DNA of 64,000 nucleotides from M3007 sp046296435 (GTDB taxonomy: Bacteria; Bacteroidota; Bacteroidia; Chitinophagales; Saprospiraceae). Both the position numbers and the translations under genes were made by a program. Below the pieces are notes generated by a model. The model saw nothing but the letters and a program-made list of their open reading frames with translations, searched no databases and was not told the DNA's origin. Of the stretch, positions 35,754 to 44,076 are shown one piece after another (the stretch's first letter is position 1; every line of letters starts with the position of its first letter). The stretch is from contig JBKBLI010000002.1 of NCBI GenBank assembly GCA_046296435.1, forward strand, positions 1 to 64,000, in the 5' to 3' direction.

Positions 35754-36299
35754 TCAAAGGATGCGGTGAATGCGTTCGATATCCTGATCCATTTGCAGCA
35801 ACACGGCGGCATGGGTCTGCTCAAAGGCTTTGTGCGCTTTCTGAAGTTTTTCGGATTCGAGGTTGCGCGAGGTGGTCGCTTGTTCGATTTGGTTGAGATA
35901 GCCGCCGATTTCGTCTTGCAAGCGCGCAATTTCGGCCTTGTTGCGGTCGATCTGATCTTGCAGGCGCTTGATCTCGGACTCTTTCGCCAGCACTTTTTGC
36001 GCCGTTTGTTCATTGAGGGCCGATTCAAAATGGCTTTTTTCCTTGCCGATTACGTCCCGGTAATAGTTGGCGGTTTCGATTAGTTTTTCTTTGGTCAGAC
36101 CTACCTGCGCGGCAGTGGTAAAAGCGCTTTTATAGGCGACCGCCTCGTCCAAGCCATCGCGCATAAGGGCGCTTACCGAGCGCTTGAACTCGTAATAATC
36201 GAAGCCCGGCAAGTTATTTTTTTCGATAGCGAGCACCAAGAACTCTAAGCTGCGCGCATCGAGGTTGTCGGAGTTAAAGAGGGTGTTGCTGGAAGCCAT
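35754..36299 (-). CDS. Coiled-coil protein, unknown function
   Basis: About 181 residues from ATG 36299; the frame extends to 36470 but runs through the tRNA gene, so the inner start is preferred. The N-terminal half (NLDARSLEFLVLAIEKNNLPGFDYYEFKRSVSAL) is a compact helical domain, and from about residue 85 there is a long heptad pattern (EIKRLQDQIDRNKAEIARLQDEIGG). No signal peptide or membrane segment is present, so it is cytosolic. I do not recognise a family with confidence. It is divergent from tRNA-Arg, with the promoters 13 bases apart. Confidence 0.7.
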   Translation of the reverse strand: MASSNTLFNSDNLDARSLEFLVLAIEKNNLPGFDYYEFKRSVSALMRDGLDEAVAYKSAFTTAAQVGLTKEKLIETANYYRDVIGKEKSHFESALNEQTAQKVLAKESEIKRLQDQIDRNKAEIARLQDEIGGYLNQIEQATTSRNLESEKLQKAHKAFEQTHAAVLLQMDQDIERIHRIL

Positions 36300-36336
36300 T
36301 TTTTGCTTTGTTTTTGAGTTTTTAAAAAAATTGCCG

Positions 36337-36344
36337 CAAATATA
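36337..36344 (-). promoter_or_regulatory. Promoter -7 element of the coiled-coil gene
   Basis: Minus-strand TATATTTG, 38 bases before the ATG. It lies back to back with the tRNA promoter. Confidence 0.6.
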
Positions 36345-36357
36345 CGCAAATTGGCCG

Positions 36358-36365
36358 TAACTTTG
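36358..36365 (+). promoter_or_regulatory. Promoter -7 element of tRNA-Arg
   Basis: TAACTTTG followed by CGGCG, 17 bases before the mature tRNA 5' end. Confidence 0.6.
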
Positions 36366-36382
36366 CGGCGCTTTTTTTGGAT

Positions 36383-36454
36383 GGTCCCGTAGTTCAATGG
36401 ATAGAATGGAGGTTTCCGGAGCCTCAGATAGTGGTTCGATTCCACTCGGGACTA
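36383..36454 (+). tRNA. tRNA-Arg (anticodon CCG)
   Basis: The cloverleaf folds fully. Acceptor stem GGTCCCG pairs with CGGGACT (the last pair is G-T), the D stem is GTTC with GAAT, the anticodon stem GAGGT with GCCTC around loop TTCCGGA gives anticodon CCG for codon CGG, and the T stem AGTGG with CCACT closes loop TTCGATT. The discriminator is A. The CCA end is not encoded. It is a single tRNA without neighbours. Confidence 0.95.
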
Positions 36455-36494
36455 CAAGGGGTGGCGGCAAGCGTCAAACCGCACTCTATGTACG

Positions 36495-37106
36495 ATGGGT
36501 AATTATGCCAAAATCAATGTTCTGCTCGGAGTGTTAGCCATCGCTTTAAGCGTACTGACCTGCAAAACGCTTGCCCAAAAATCGGAGCCCTCCCCTGCTC
36601 CGATTCCCTCGCAGACACCCCAGAGTTCCTTTTCGAACGAGATTCTTGGCGTCAAAGCGCTGCGCGTCAGCGAGAGCGCGGAGGAGACGCCGGGCGTGCG
36701 TCAAATCGAACAAACGCCTCCTTACGTGCACGTGCCGGTTGACGGCATTCAGCCCCCAAGCGCCAGCCGTCGCGCCTATCTGAGTACGGGATGGTGGCAT
36801 TTGAACATGGCCTTTCAGCCAACCGACTCGACGATCCATAAACATTATATTCACAAGTGGTTGCGGTTTTACGAGGATCAACGATTCGAGGTGCTGGTCA
36901 AGAATCAGGTGGTAGATCAAGGGCGCTGGAACTGGGACGAAGGCGCGGCAGAGATTTATCTGGCTTGTAAGGACCCGTACGTCAACAACGTGTGGACCGT
37001 CAAGGACAATGGATATGTGATGATCTGGAAAGGAAACAACGCCATCAATGCCACAGGCATACAGATTCGCGTGGTCGGGTCCCGCACGCCTCCGCCGTCC
37101 AACTGA
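36495..37106 (+). CDS. Putative lipoprotein, unknown function
   Basis: The 203-residue protein starts MGNYAKINVLLGVLAIALSVLTC, a possible lipoprotein signal (LTC, Cys23). A proline-rich linker (SEPSPAPIPSQTPQSSF) leads to a folded C-terminal domain with STGWWHLNMAF, HKWLRFYEDQRFEVLVKNQVVDQGRWNWDEG and IYLACKD, which looks like a small beta domain of the kind found in Bacteroidota lipocalin-like or DUF proteins; I do not recognise it. It ends just before the GH13 lipoprotein gene and reads in the same direction. Confidence 0.6.
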   Translation: MGNYAKINVLLGVLAIALSVLTCKTLAQKSEPSPAPIPSQTPQSSFSNEILGVKALRVSESAEETPGVRQIEQTPPYVHVPVDGIQPPSASRRAYLSTGWWHLNMAFQPTDSTIHKHYIHKWLRFYEDQRFEVLVKNQVVDQGRWNWDEGAAEIYLACKDPYVNNVWTVKDNGYVMIWKGNNAINATGIQIRVVGSRTPPPSN

Positions 37107-37129
37107 GCTTTTTTTTTTCAAAAAATAAC

Positions 37130-38518
37130 ATGAAGCGTATTACCTTGTCCCTGCTCGTCTGCGCAATGCTCTGGGGCGGATGTCAGCCGCCAAATTCTAC
37201 CGATCAAAAGTCGGCGCAAGGCGCCGCCGGGGCGCGGCAGGCGCCGGCGTGGGCCGCAGGCGCCATATTGTACCAGGTCAATGTGCGACAGTTCTCGCCG
37301 GAGGGCAATTTTGCCGGCTTAGAGGCGCAACTGCCCCGTATCAGCGAGATGGGGTTCAATGTGATTTGGCTGATGCCCATACATCCTATTGGCGTAAAGA
37401 ACCGCAAGGGCGCCCTCGGCAGCCCGTACTCGGTGCGCGATTTCGAAGCGATCAATCCTGAGTTCGGCACGGAGGAAGATTTTCGCAAACTGGTGCGCGC
37501 AGCGCACAACCTTGGCCTAAAGGTAATCCTGGACTGGGTACCCAATCACAGCGCCTGGGATTGTGTATGGATGTCGGATCATCCGGAGTACTACACGCGC
37601 TACAACGGCGAACTGACGACGCCCCTCAACGAGCGCGGCGAACCGATAACCGACTGGGCCGACGTATGCGATCTGGACTACGGCAACGCGGGTTTGCGCC
37701 AAGCCATGATCGATGCGATGCTGTATTGGGTGCGCGAGTTTGACATCGACGGCTACAGGGTGGATCAGGCCGGCTTGGTCCCCACCGACTTCTGGTCGGC
37801 GTGTTGCGCGGCTTTGGGCGCGGTGAAGCCCCTGCTGATGATCGCGGAGTGGGAGGATGAGCCGGAGCATTTTCGCACCTGCTTTCAGGCCAATTATGCG
37901 TGGCGCTGGAAGGATGTGACGCGCGATATTGCGGCGCGCAAGCAGCGCGCCGTCGCTTTAGATACCTTGAAGGCCTTCAACGACGGACGCTTCCCGAAGG
38001 GCTACTGGCAGTTGCTGTTCACCCAGAATCACGACGAGAATGCGTGGCATGGAACCGAAGCGGAGACATACGGAGAGGCGTCAGACGCGTTTACGCTGCT
38101 GGCATTCACGTTGCCCGGTCTGCCCATGGCCTACAACGGCCAGGAGGATCGCTTAGCGCAGCGGCTGGCTTTTTTCGATCGGGATCCGATCCGTTGGAAG
38201 GATTATGCCCGAGCGCCTTTTTTCAAAAACCTGTGCGCGCTGCGCGCACAAAATACAGCCTTGCGCGCCGACGGCCTTTTCGAAAAACTCAAAACGAACC
38301 AGGACGAACACCTCTATGCTTTTGCACGCCGCGAGGGAGGCGACAAAGTTATTGTGATCGTCAATTTGAGTCCCGAGCAAAGGGACGCGACCTGTATCAT
38401 ACCGCCGCCGTTGCAGGGAGCGTACAATGATTTGTTTGCGGCTTCCTCCGTACAGATTAGGGCCAAAGAGCGCTTGCAACTCAAGCCCTGGGGGTACCTT
38501 GTGTTATATGCCCAGTGA
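37130..38518 (+). CDS. GH13 alpha-amylase family lipoprotein
   Basis: About 462 residues from ATG 37130; the frame opens further upstream inside the previous gene. The signal ends MLWGGC (lipoprotein, likely surface or periplasmic). The TIM barrel has catalytic Asp212 in DGYRVDQAG, Glu240 in MIAEWEDEP and Asp302 in FTQNHDENAWHG. VNVRQFSPEG, GFNVIWLMPIHP and GLKVILDWVPNHSAWD are the other conserved strands. It should cleave alpha-glucans or maltodextrins. No SusCD pair is nearby. A T-run/A-run palindrome lies just before the start codon. Confidence 0.92.
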   Translation: MKRITLSLLVCAMLWGGCQPPNSTDQKSAQGAAGARQAPAWAAGAILYQVNVRQFSPEGNFAGLEAQLPRISEMGFNVIWLMPIHPIGVKNRKGALGSPYSVRDFEAINPEFGTEEDFRKLVRAAHNLGLKVILDWVPNHSAWDCVWMSDHPEYYTRYNGELTTPLNERGEPITDWADVCDLDYGNAGLRQAMIDAMLYWVREFDIDGYRVDQAGLVPTDFWSACCAALGAVKPLLMIAEWEDEPEHFRTCFQANYAWRWKDVTRDIAARKQRAVALDTLKAFNDGRFPKGYWQLLFTQNHDENAWHGTEAETYGEASDAFTLLAFTLPGLPMAYNGQEDRLAQRLAFFDRDPIRWKDYARAPFFKNLCALRAQNTALRADGLFEKLKTNQDEHLYAFARREGGDKVIVIVNLSPEQRDATCIIPPPLQGAYNDLFAASSVQIRAKERLQLKPWGYLVLYAQ

Positions 38519-38554
38519 CATATACCTCAGCTGACCTACTCAAAACACCTCTCC

Positions 38555-40522
38555 ATGCCCGAAAAGGAATACTCGCGTGCCCATCACCATAAATTGAGCG
38601 TTGCCGGATTGCTGATTACGCTCGGTATTATTTATGGCGATATTGGCACATCGCCGCTTTATGTGATGCGCGCAGTCGCAGGCTCCGGCAATATCGACGC
38701 ATTTGTGATACTGGGCGGCGTGTCGTTGGTTTTTTGGACGCTAACCATTCAGACCACCCTCAAGTATGTTACGCTGGTGCTACGCGCCGACAACAAAGGC
38801 GAGGGCGGTATTTTTTCACTTTACACGCTGGTGCGCCGACGGCGGCGCTGGCTGCTTTACCCGGCCATGGTCGGCGGCAGCGCTGTGCTATCGGAGGGTA
38901 TGATCACGCCGCCAATATCTGTCTCGTCGGCCATCGAGGGCTTGCACTCGATCGATAGCTTGAAGGATGCGCATATTCCGACGGTACAGATCACGATGGG
39001 CATCATCTCGGCGCTGTTTTTGTTCCAACGATTTGGCACGGCGGCGGTGGGGCGTTTTTTTGGTCCGATCATGCTGGTATGGTTCAGCATGCTGGGCGTA
39101 TTGGGCGCGGCGTACGCTTTTCAGAGTCCCGAGGTATTTCGCGCGATCAATCCTTGGTATGCCATACACCTGCTTCAGAGCTACCCCAACGCTTTAGTCA
39201 TCATGGGCGCCGTGTTTCTGTGCACGACAGGCGCAGAGGCGCTCTACGCAGATCTGGGGCACTGTGGCAAGCAAAATATCCGGATCAGTTGGGTAGCGGT
39301 CAAAACCTGTCTTCTGCTTAATTACTTTGGACAAGCGGCGTGGGCCATCGATTTTGATGGCAGGCCCTTGCCAAGCGAAAGCCCCAATCCATTCTATGGC
39401 ATCATGCCCGAATGGTTTTTGCCGGTTGGTATCGGGGTTGCGACATTGGCTGCGATTATTGCCAGTCAGGCCATGATTTCGGGATCGTTCACGCTGGTAA
39501 GCGAAGCCATCCGCTTGGGTCTGATGCCCAAGTTGACGGTGATTTTCCCAACCGATATGAAGGGCCAACTGTATGTGCCGGCCGTCAATACCTTGCTCTG
39601 GATAGGCTGTATGGTCGTGACCTGGTATTTTGAGGAAAGCGAAAAAATGGAAGCGGCCTATGGGCTGTCGGTTACTATCACGATGATGATGACCACCATG
39701 CTGCTGGCCAATTTCTTTGTGTTCAATCGGGTGCATCCGATATGGATCTGGCTGTTCCTGGGGGTTTACCTGACGTTTGAGGGCGTATTTTTTACGGCCA
39801 ATCTCCTCAAGTTCAAGGATGGCGGCTTTATCACCGTCATGATTGCTTCGATCATCTTCTCGCTCATGTTTGTGTGGGTGCGGGCCAAAAAAATAAAAAA
39901 TCGCTTCATCCAAAATGTGAAAATCAACGATTACCTCGACCAGTTGATTGCGTTGAGCAACGACGAGGAGGTGCCCAAATACGCCACCAATCTCGTATTC
40001 CTGAGCAATGCCAAGTCGCCGCGTAAAGTGGAGGAAAAAATCCTTTACTCCATCCTTCAAACGCAGCCCAAACGGGCAGACATCTATTGGTTTGTCCATA
40101 TTGAAGTGACTGACGAGCCCTATACCATGGAGTACAAAGTCACTACGCTGGCCCCCGACGATGTGTATAAAATTGTGTTCCGGCTGGGGTTCCGGGTCGA
40201 ACAGCGGATGAATCTCTTCCTCCGCAAAGTCATCGGCAAGTTGGTGGAAGAGGGCGAAGTAAATATCCAGACCAGATACCATACCTCGCACGACGAAGTG
40301 CAAACCGGCGACTTCCGCTTTGTGATCATCCAGGAGTTTTTGTCGCACGAAAACGACCTGCCCTTCTTCGAGCAAATTGTGCTCAATCTCTATCTGAACG
40401 TCAAAAGCCTCACAGCTTCGCCACAGAACTGGTTTGGATTAGATAGCGACTCGGTGGTGATCGAAAAAGCGCCGCTGGTCATACGTCCGGTCCGCGCGCT
40501 CAACCTCAAACGCATTGAATAA
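38555..40522 (+). CDS. kup: Potassium transporter Kup
   Basis: The 655-residue inner-membrane K+/H+ symporter has about 12 membrane helices to residue 440 and a cytosolic C-terminal domain. GIIYGDIGTSPLYVMRAV is the family N-terminal signature, and GGIFSLYTLVRRRRRWLLYPAMVGGSAVLSEGMITPPISVSSAIEGL the second. FNRVHPIWIWLFLGVYL and FFTANLLKFKDGGFI follow. It is probably the first gene of a pair with the glycosyltransferase. Confidence 0.97.
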   Translation: MPEKEYSRAHHHKLSVAGLLITLGIIYGDIGTSPLYVMRAVAGSGNIDAFVILGGVSLVFWTLTIQTTLKYVTLVLRADNKGEGGIFSLYTLVRRRRRWLLYPAMVGGSAVLSEGMITPPISVSSAIEGLHSIDSLKDAHIPTVQITMGIISALFLFQRFGTAAVGRFFGPIMLVWFSMLGVLGAAYAFQSPEVFRAINPWYAIHLLQSYPNALVIMGAVFLCTTGAEALYADLGHCGKQNIRISWVAVKTCLLLNYFGQAAWAIDFDGRPLPSESPNPFYGIMPEWFLPVGIGVATLAAIIASQAMISGSFTLVSEAIRLGLMPKLTVIFPTDMKGQLYVPAVNTLLWIGCMVVTWYFEESEKMEAAYGLSVTITMMMTTMLLANFFVFNRVHPIWIWLFLGVYLTFEGVFFTANLLKFKDGGFITVMIASIIFSLMFVWVRAKKIKNRFIQNVKINDYLDQLIALSNDEEVPKYATNLVFLSNAKSPRKVEEKILYSILQTQPKRADIYWFVHIEVTDEPYTMEYKVTTLAPDDVYKIVFRLGFRVEQRMNLFLRKVIGKLVEEGEVNIQTRYHTSHDEVQTGDFRFVIIQEFLSHENDLPFFEQIVLNLYLNVKSLTASPQNWFGLDSDSVVIEKAPLVIRPVRALNLKRIE

Positions 40523-40526
40523 GGCG

Positions 40527-41507
40527 GTGAAAGTATTGGTCTGTCGCTTCAGTTCGATCGGCGATATTGTGTTGACGACGCCGGTACTGCGGGCCATCCG
40601 TCAACAGACAGGCGCCGAGGTGCACGCCTTAGTCAAGAGGAATTACGCCGAGGCCCTGTCGGGCAATCCTTATCTCAGCGCAATACATACCTTCGACCGA
40701 AAATTGTCCGAAGTCTTGCCGGAACTGCGCCGCCAGGGCTTCGGCCACGTGGTGGATCTGCATGGCAACCTTCGCAGCAGCCTCCTGCGCATGGCGCTGG
40801 GACGCCCGGCGAGCGTATTCCCCAAGCTCAATATGCGCAAATACCTCTACACCCGATTCGGCGTCAATACTTTGCCCGCCGTGCATATCGTGGAGCGCTA
40901 CATGCAGGCTGCGGCGCCCCTCGGCGCGCGCTACGACGGTCAGGGGCTGGACTTTTTTATCCCGCCTGAGCAGGAATTGCCCGCCCATACCTTACCCCCC
41001 TCGCCCTATGTCGCGGTGGCGCTTGGCGCGGCCCATGCCACCAAACGCATGCCCTTGCCCTTACTCAGGTCGGTCATCGCCCTGCTCCCTTGCCCTGTCG
41101 TCCTACTCGGCGGCCCCGCCGAAGGCGCCGACGGCGAGCGGCTGGCGGCTTTTTTCCCTGGCAAGGCTTTCAATTACTGCGGGGCGCTGCGTCTGGGCGG
41201 CTCGGCGTCGGTACTGCGGCAAGCCGCAGCCGTGCTAACGCCCGATACAGGGCTGATGCACATCGCGGCAGCGCTGCGCCGCCCTATCGTGAGCGTATGG
41301 GGCAACACCGTGCCCGCCTTCGGAATGACGCCCTTGTACCCCGATGGTTTCAGCCCGCGGGCGGTCGTCTGCGAAGTCGCCGGATTGCGCTGCAGGCCCT
41401 GCTCCAAGATCGGCCATCCCGCCTGTCCAAAGGGACATTTTGACTGCATGGGGCGTCAAGATCCGGCGGCGATTGCCCGCGCCTTGACAAGCCTTCTGGA
41501 TGGCTGA
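40527..41507 (+). CDS. Glycosyltransferase family 9 (heptosyltransferase-like)
   Basis: About 326 residues from GTG 40527, giving MKVLVCRFSSIGDIVLTTPVLRAI; an in-frame TTG at 40515 overlaps kup. GT9 enzymes add heptose or similar sugars to the LPS core at the inner face of the inner membrane. RFSSIGDIVLTTP near the N-terminus and TPDTGLMHIAAALRRPIVSVWG near the C-terminus are conserved. The late CRPCSKIGHPACPKGHFDCM, with four Cys, is common in this subgroup. It starts 4 bp after the kup stop. Confidence 0.9.
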   Translation: MKVLVCRFSSIGDIVLTTPVLRAIRQQTGAEVHALVKRNYAEALSGNPYLSAIHTFDRKLSEVLPELRRQGFGHVVDLHGNLRSSLLRMALGRPASVFPKLNMRKYLYTRFGVNTLPAVHIVERYMQAAAPLGARYDGQGLDFFIPPEQELPAHTLPPSPYVAVALGAAHATKRMPLPLLRSVIALLPCPVVLLGGPAEGADGERLAAFFPGKAFNYCGALRLGGSASVLRQAAAVLTPDTGLMHIAAALRRPIVSVWGNTVPAFGMTPLYPDGFSPRAVVCEVAGLRCRPCSKIGHPACPKGHFDCMGRQDPAAIARALTSLLDG

Positions 41508-41819
41508 GAAAAAAGCGCCCGGCCGGAAGTTTTTTTGCACGGCGAGGTCCCGCGTCCTTTTCACGAGCCTTTTTTTCAAAAAAAGCAAGCGGGTATAAGA
41601 TGGCTCCAGAGGGGAGCTTAAGTCCTGAAAGACGCCTGCAAAATTCTGCGTTTCAGCCTGCCTGAATAGCCGTTTTGGAGAATATTTGTTCCTGTACCGG
41701 AATTTCTTTGTTTTCTTTGCAAAGAATTACGCGCGGACGGCCTTTCCCTATAACCACAGCGCACACCCTGCGCTGCCGGCCGAAAGGTTGCTTGTTTCGC
41801 ATGGATTAAAAGTCGTAAT
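41508..41819. other. Non-coding stretch before the symporter
   Basis: No gene is supported. It contains a T7-C-A7 palindrome at about 41571-41585 and a 14-bp palindrome TTCTTTGCAAAGAA at 41713-41726, which may belong to the symporter promoter region. No TAnnTTTG match was seen at the right place. Confidence 0.5.
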
Positions 41820-43142
41820 ATGTTCAAAAAAATACCGCTTCATTGGCAAATTCTCGCCGGTATGGCACTGGGGGTTTTGATTGGATTTGTCGCCGCGCAC
41901 TATCAGGCGCAAGATTTTGTAAAAAACTGGATCAAGCCTTTTGGCGAGATCTTCATCAATTCGCTCAAGATGATCGCCGTTCCGCTGATCATCGCCTCGC
42001 TGATTAAGGGCGTTTCAGACATGAAGGATATCAGCAAATTGTCGCAGATGGGCGGACGCACTTTGGGGATGTATCTGATCACCACTTCGATAGCGGTCGC
42101 CTTAGGCTTGTTGATTGTCAACGCAATGCAGCCGGGCGCTTCGGTCAGTCCTGAAAGCCGCGAGCGCCTGGCGGAGACCTACAAGGACAAGGCCAATGAA
42201 AAGATCTCCGAAGCCGCGCAACAGAAAGATAAAGGCCCATTGAAGCCCTTGACAGACATTGTACCCGACAATGTATTCGCGGCGGCAAGCAACAACGGAC
42301 GGATGTTGCAGGTCATCTTTTTTGCTTTGATGGTGGGGATCGGCCTGATTCTCATTCCCGAAGAAAAAGCGAAGCCCGTGAAGGATTTTTTCGACGGACT
42401 CAACGAGGTCATTCTCAAATTGGTGGATCTGATTATGCTGGCGGCGCCGTTTGGCGTGGCGGCACTGCTGGCGGGGATCATTACGGAGTCGCCCAGCCCC
42501 GATATACTGGTTAGCTTGCTGCGGTACGCCCTGTGCGTGCTGGCGGGTCTGGCCATCCTCATCCTGGCTTTTTATCCCCTATTGGTGCGCTTGCTGGCCG
42601 GCCGTTCCTATGGCTTTTTTTTCAGAGGGATAGCTCCGGCCCAGTTGCTGGCCTTTTCGAGCAGTTCAAGCGCTGCCACGCTTCCGCTGACGATGGAGCG
42701 CGTAGAGGAACATCTGGGCGTGGACAAAGAGATCGCGAGTTTTGTGCTTCCGGTAGGCGCCACCATGAACATGGACGGCACCGCGCTGTATCAGGGCGTC
42801 GCGGCGGTATTCATTGCGCAGGTGATGGGCATTCCGTTGGATCTGGGCGCGCAACTGGGCATCTTGCTGACGGCCACGCTCGCTTCCATCGGGGCGGCGG
42901 CAGTTCCGAGCGCGGGCATGGTAATTCTGGTAATTGTGTTGAGCTCGGCAGGCATCCCGGAGTCGGGACTGGCTTTGATTTTTGCCATCGATCGGCCTCT
43001 GGACATGTGCCGCACCATCGCCAACGTGACAAGCGACGCGGCAGTATCCATGATCGTAGCCAAGAGTATGGGTAAACTGGGAGAGCCGCACGAACGTCGC
43101 TTAGACGATTATTACCGCCCGGGACAAAGCGACAAGGCCTAA
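41820..43142 (+). CDS. Dicarboxylate/amino-acid:cation symporter (DAACS, GltP/DctA type)
   Basis: The 440-residue membrane protein couples uptake of glutamate, aspartate or C4 acids to Na+ or H+. Conserved blocks are NSLKMIAVPLIIASLIKGVSDM, the serine-rich reentrant loop AFSSSSSAATLPLTMERVEEH, FVLPVGATMNMDGTALYQGVAAVFIAQ, and the final FAIDRPLDMCRTIANVTSDA. A long charged loop (about 95-150) is inserted before helix 4. Helix number fits the family. It appears monocistronic, converging on the Nfu gene. Confidence 0.95.
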   Translation: MFKKIPLHWQILAGMALGVLIGFVAAHYQAQDFVKNWIKPFGEIFINSLKMIAVPLIIASLIKGVSDMKDISKLSQMGGRTLGMYLITTSIAVALGLLIVNAMQPGASVSPESRERLAETYKDKANEKISEAAQQKDKGPLKPLTDIVPDNVFAAASNNGRMLQVIFFALMVGIGLILIPEEKAKPVKDFFDGLNEVILKLVDLIMLAAPFGVAALLAGIITESPSPDILVSLLRYALCVLAGLAILILAFYPLLVRLLAGRSYGFFFRGIAPAQLLAFSSSSSAATLPLTMERVEEHLGVDKEIASFVLPVGATMNMDGTALYQGVAAVFIAQVMGIPLDLGAQLGILLTATLASIGAAAVPSAGMVILVIVLSSAGIPESGLALIFAIDRPLDMCRTIANVTSDAAVSMIVAKSMGKLGEPHERRLDDYYRPGQSDKA

Positions 43143-43225
43143 GGTCAAAAGCGGCTTTACCCAAATGCGCCAGGCGTTCAGGCCGCCGAAGTCCTCTCCG
43201 CGGATAAAGCGCGAGAAGCGGGTCC

Positions 43226-43834
43226 TTATCCCATTTCTTGCACTACTTCCGTTACTTGGGGCACCATGTGCTTAAGGATGCGCTCAATCCCCGCCTTCAG
43301 GGTGACAGTAGAAGAGGGGCAGCCGCTGCAAGAGCCTTGCATCACTACGGTGACTTTGCCGTCTTTAAAGTCCTTAAACTCAATGTTGCCGCCGTCCATC
43401 TCTACGCCAGGTTTGATGTGCGAGTCAATGATCTCTCTGATCTTGCGCACAATCTCACCCTCCTCGCCGCTGAACCGGTTGTCTGTATTGGCCGCTTCGA
43501 TTTGTGCGATATACTCCGCAAAACCTTCTTTGACGATCACCCCGTCTTTCTCAATGTAGTCTTTGACGAACTCCTTGAGTCGCAATTGGATATCGTGCCA
43601 CTCGTAGTTCGGCTCTTTGGTGATGGTAATGAAGTTATTGCTCAGATAAACGCCCTTGACGTATGGCAATTCCATCAGGCTGTTGGCCAAAGGGCTCCAA
43701 GTCGCTGCAAGGTCTTTATCCTTGAAGTCGGCGAGCCCGCGGTAAAGCATGCGGTTGGTGACGTATTTGAGGGCCTCGGGATTGGGCGTTTGCTCAGTGT
43801 AGAGCATGACCGGACTATTCTGAACAGTTTGCAT
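43226..43834 (-). CDS. Nfu-type Fe-S scaffold protein
   Basis: The 202-residue protein has an N-terminal Nfu N domain (LYTEQTPNPEALKYVTNRML, SPLANSLMELPYVKGVYLSNNFITITK) and a C-terminal NifU domain with the cluster-binding Cys169 and Cys172 in MQGSCSGCPSS. It carries or transfers 4Fe-4S clusters to target enzymes. This architecture matches mitochondrial NFU1 and Bacteroidota homologues. It is alone on the minus strand, convergent to the symporter. It may work with the HscA found at 4.9 kb, but that is inference. Confidence 0.94.
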   Translation of the reverse strand: MQTVQNSPVMLYTEQTPNPEALKYVTNRMLYRGLADFKDKDLAATWSPLANSLMELPYVKGVYLSNNFITITKEPNYEWHDIQLRLKEFVKDYIEKDGVIVKEGFAEYIAQIEAANTDNRFSGEEGEIVRKIREIIDSHIKPGVEMDGGNIEFKDFKDGKVTVVMQGSCSGCPSSTVTLKAGIERILKHMVPQVTEVVQEMG

Positions 43835-44076
43835 ATTGCGGTCTGTGTTATGCTTGTTTAGACTAATTCACAATAACAGCGTTCCGGAGAAAAATGTTGC
43901 AGGGCGTCCGTTTATTTTTGCGACAAAAACGTCACCGCCAGATAGCAGCGATCTTTCGCGCAGGGCGGCGAATATCCGGACATTCTTTTTGGGCAAGCGC
44001 GGCGCCTTGCCGCATGTTGTTTTTTTCAAAAAAAAAGCGCGGGCATGGTCGCGTCATACCCCCGGCGATCTGCATG

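Noticed and set aside
35754..36470. Extended start of the coiled-coil gene up to 36470
   Set aside because: The extra N-terminus would be encoded by the tRNA-Arg complement and the promoter region; ATG 36299 is the sensible start.
39194..40375. A 393-codon open frame antisense to kup
   Set aside because: His-rich shadow frame without homology features inside a certain gene.
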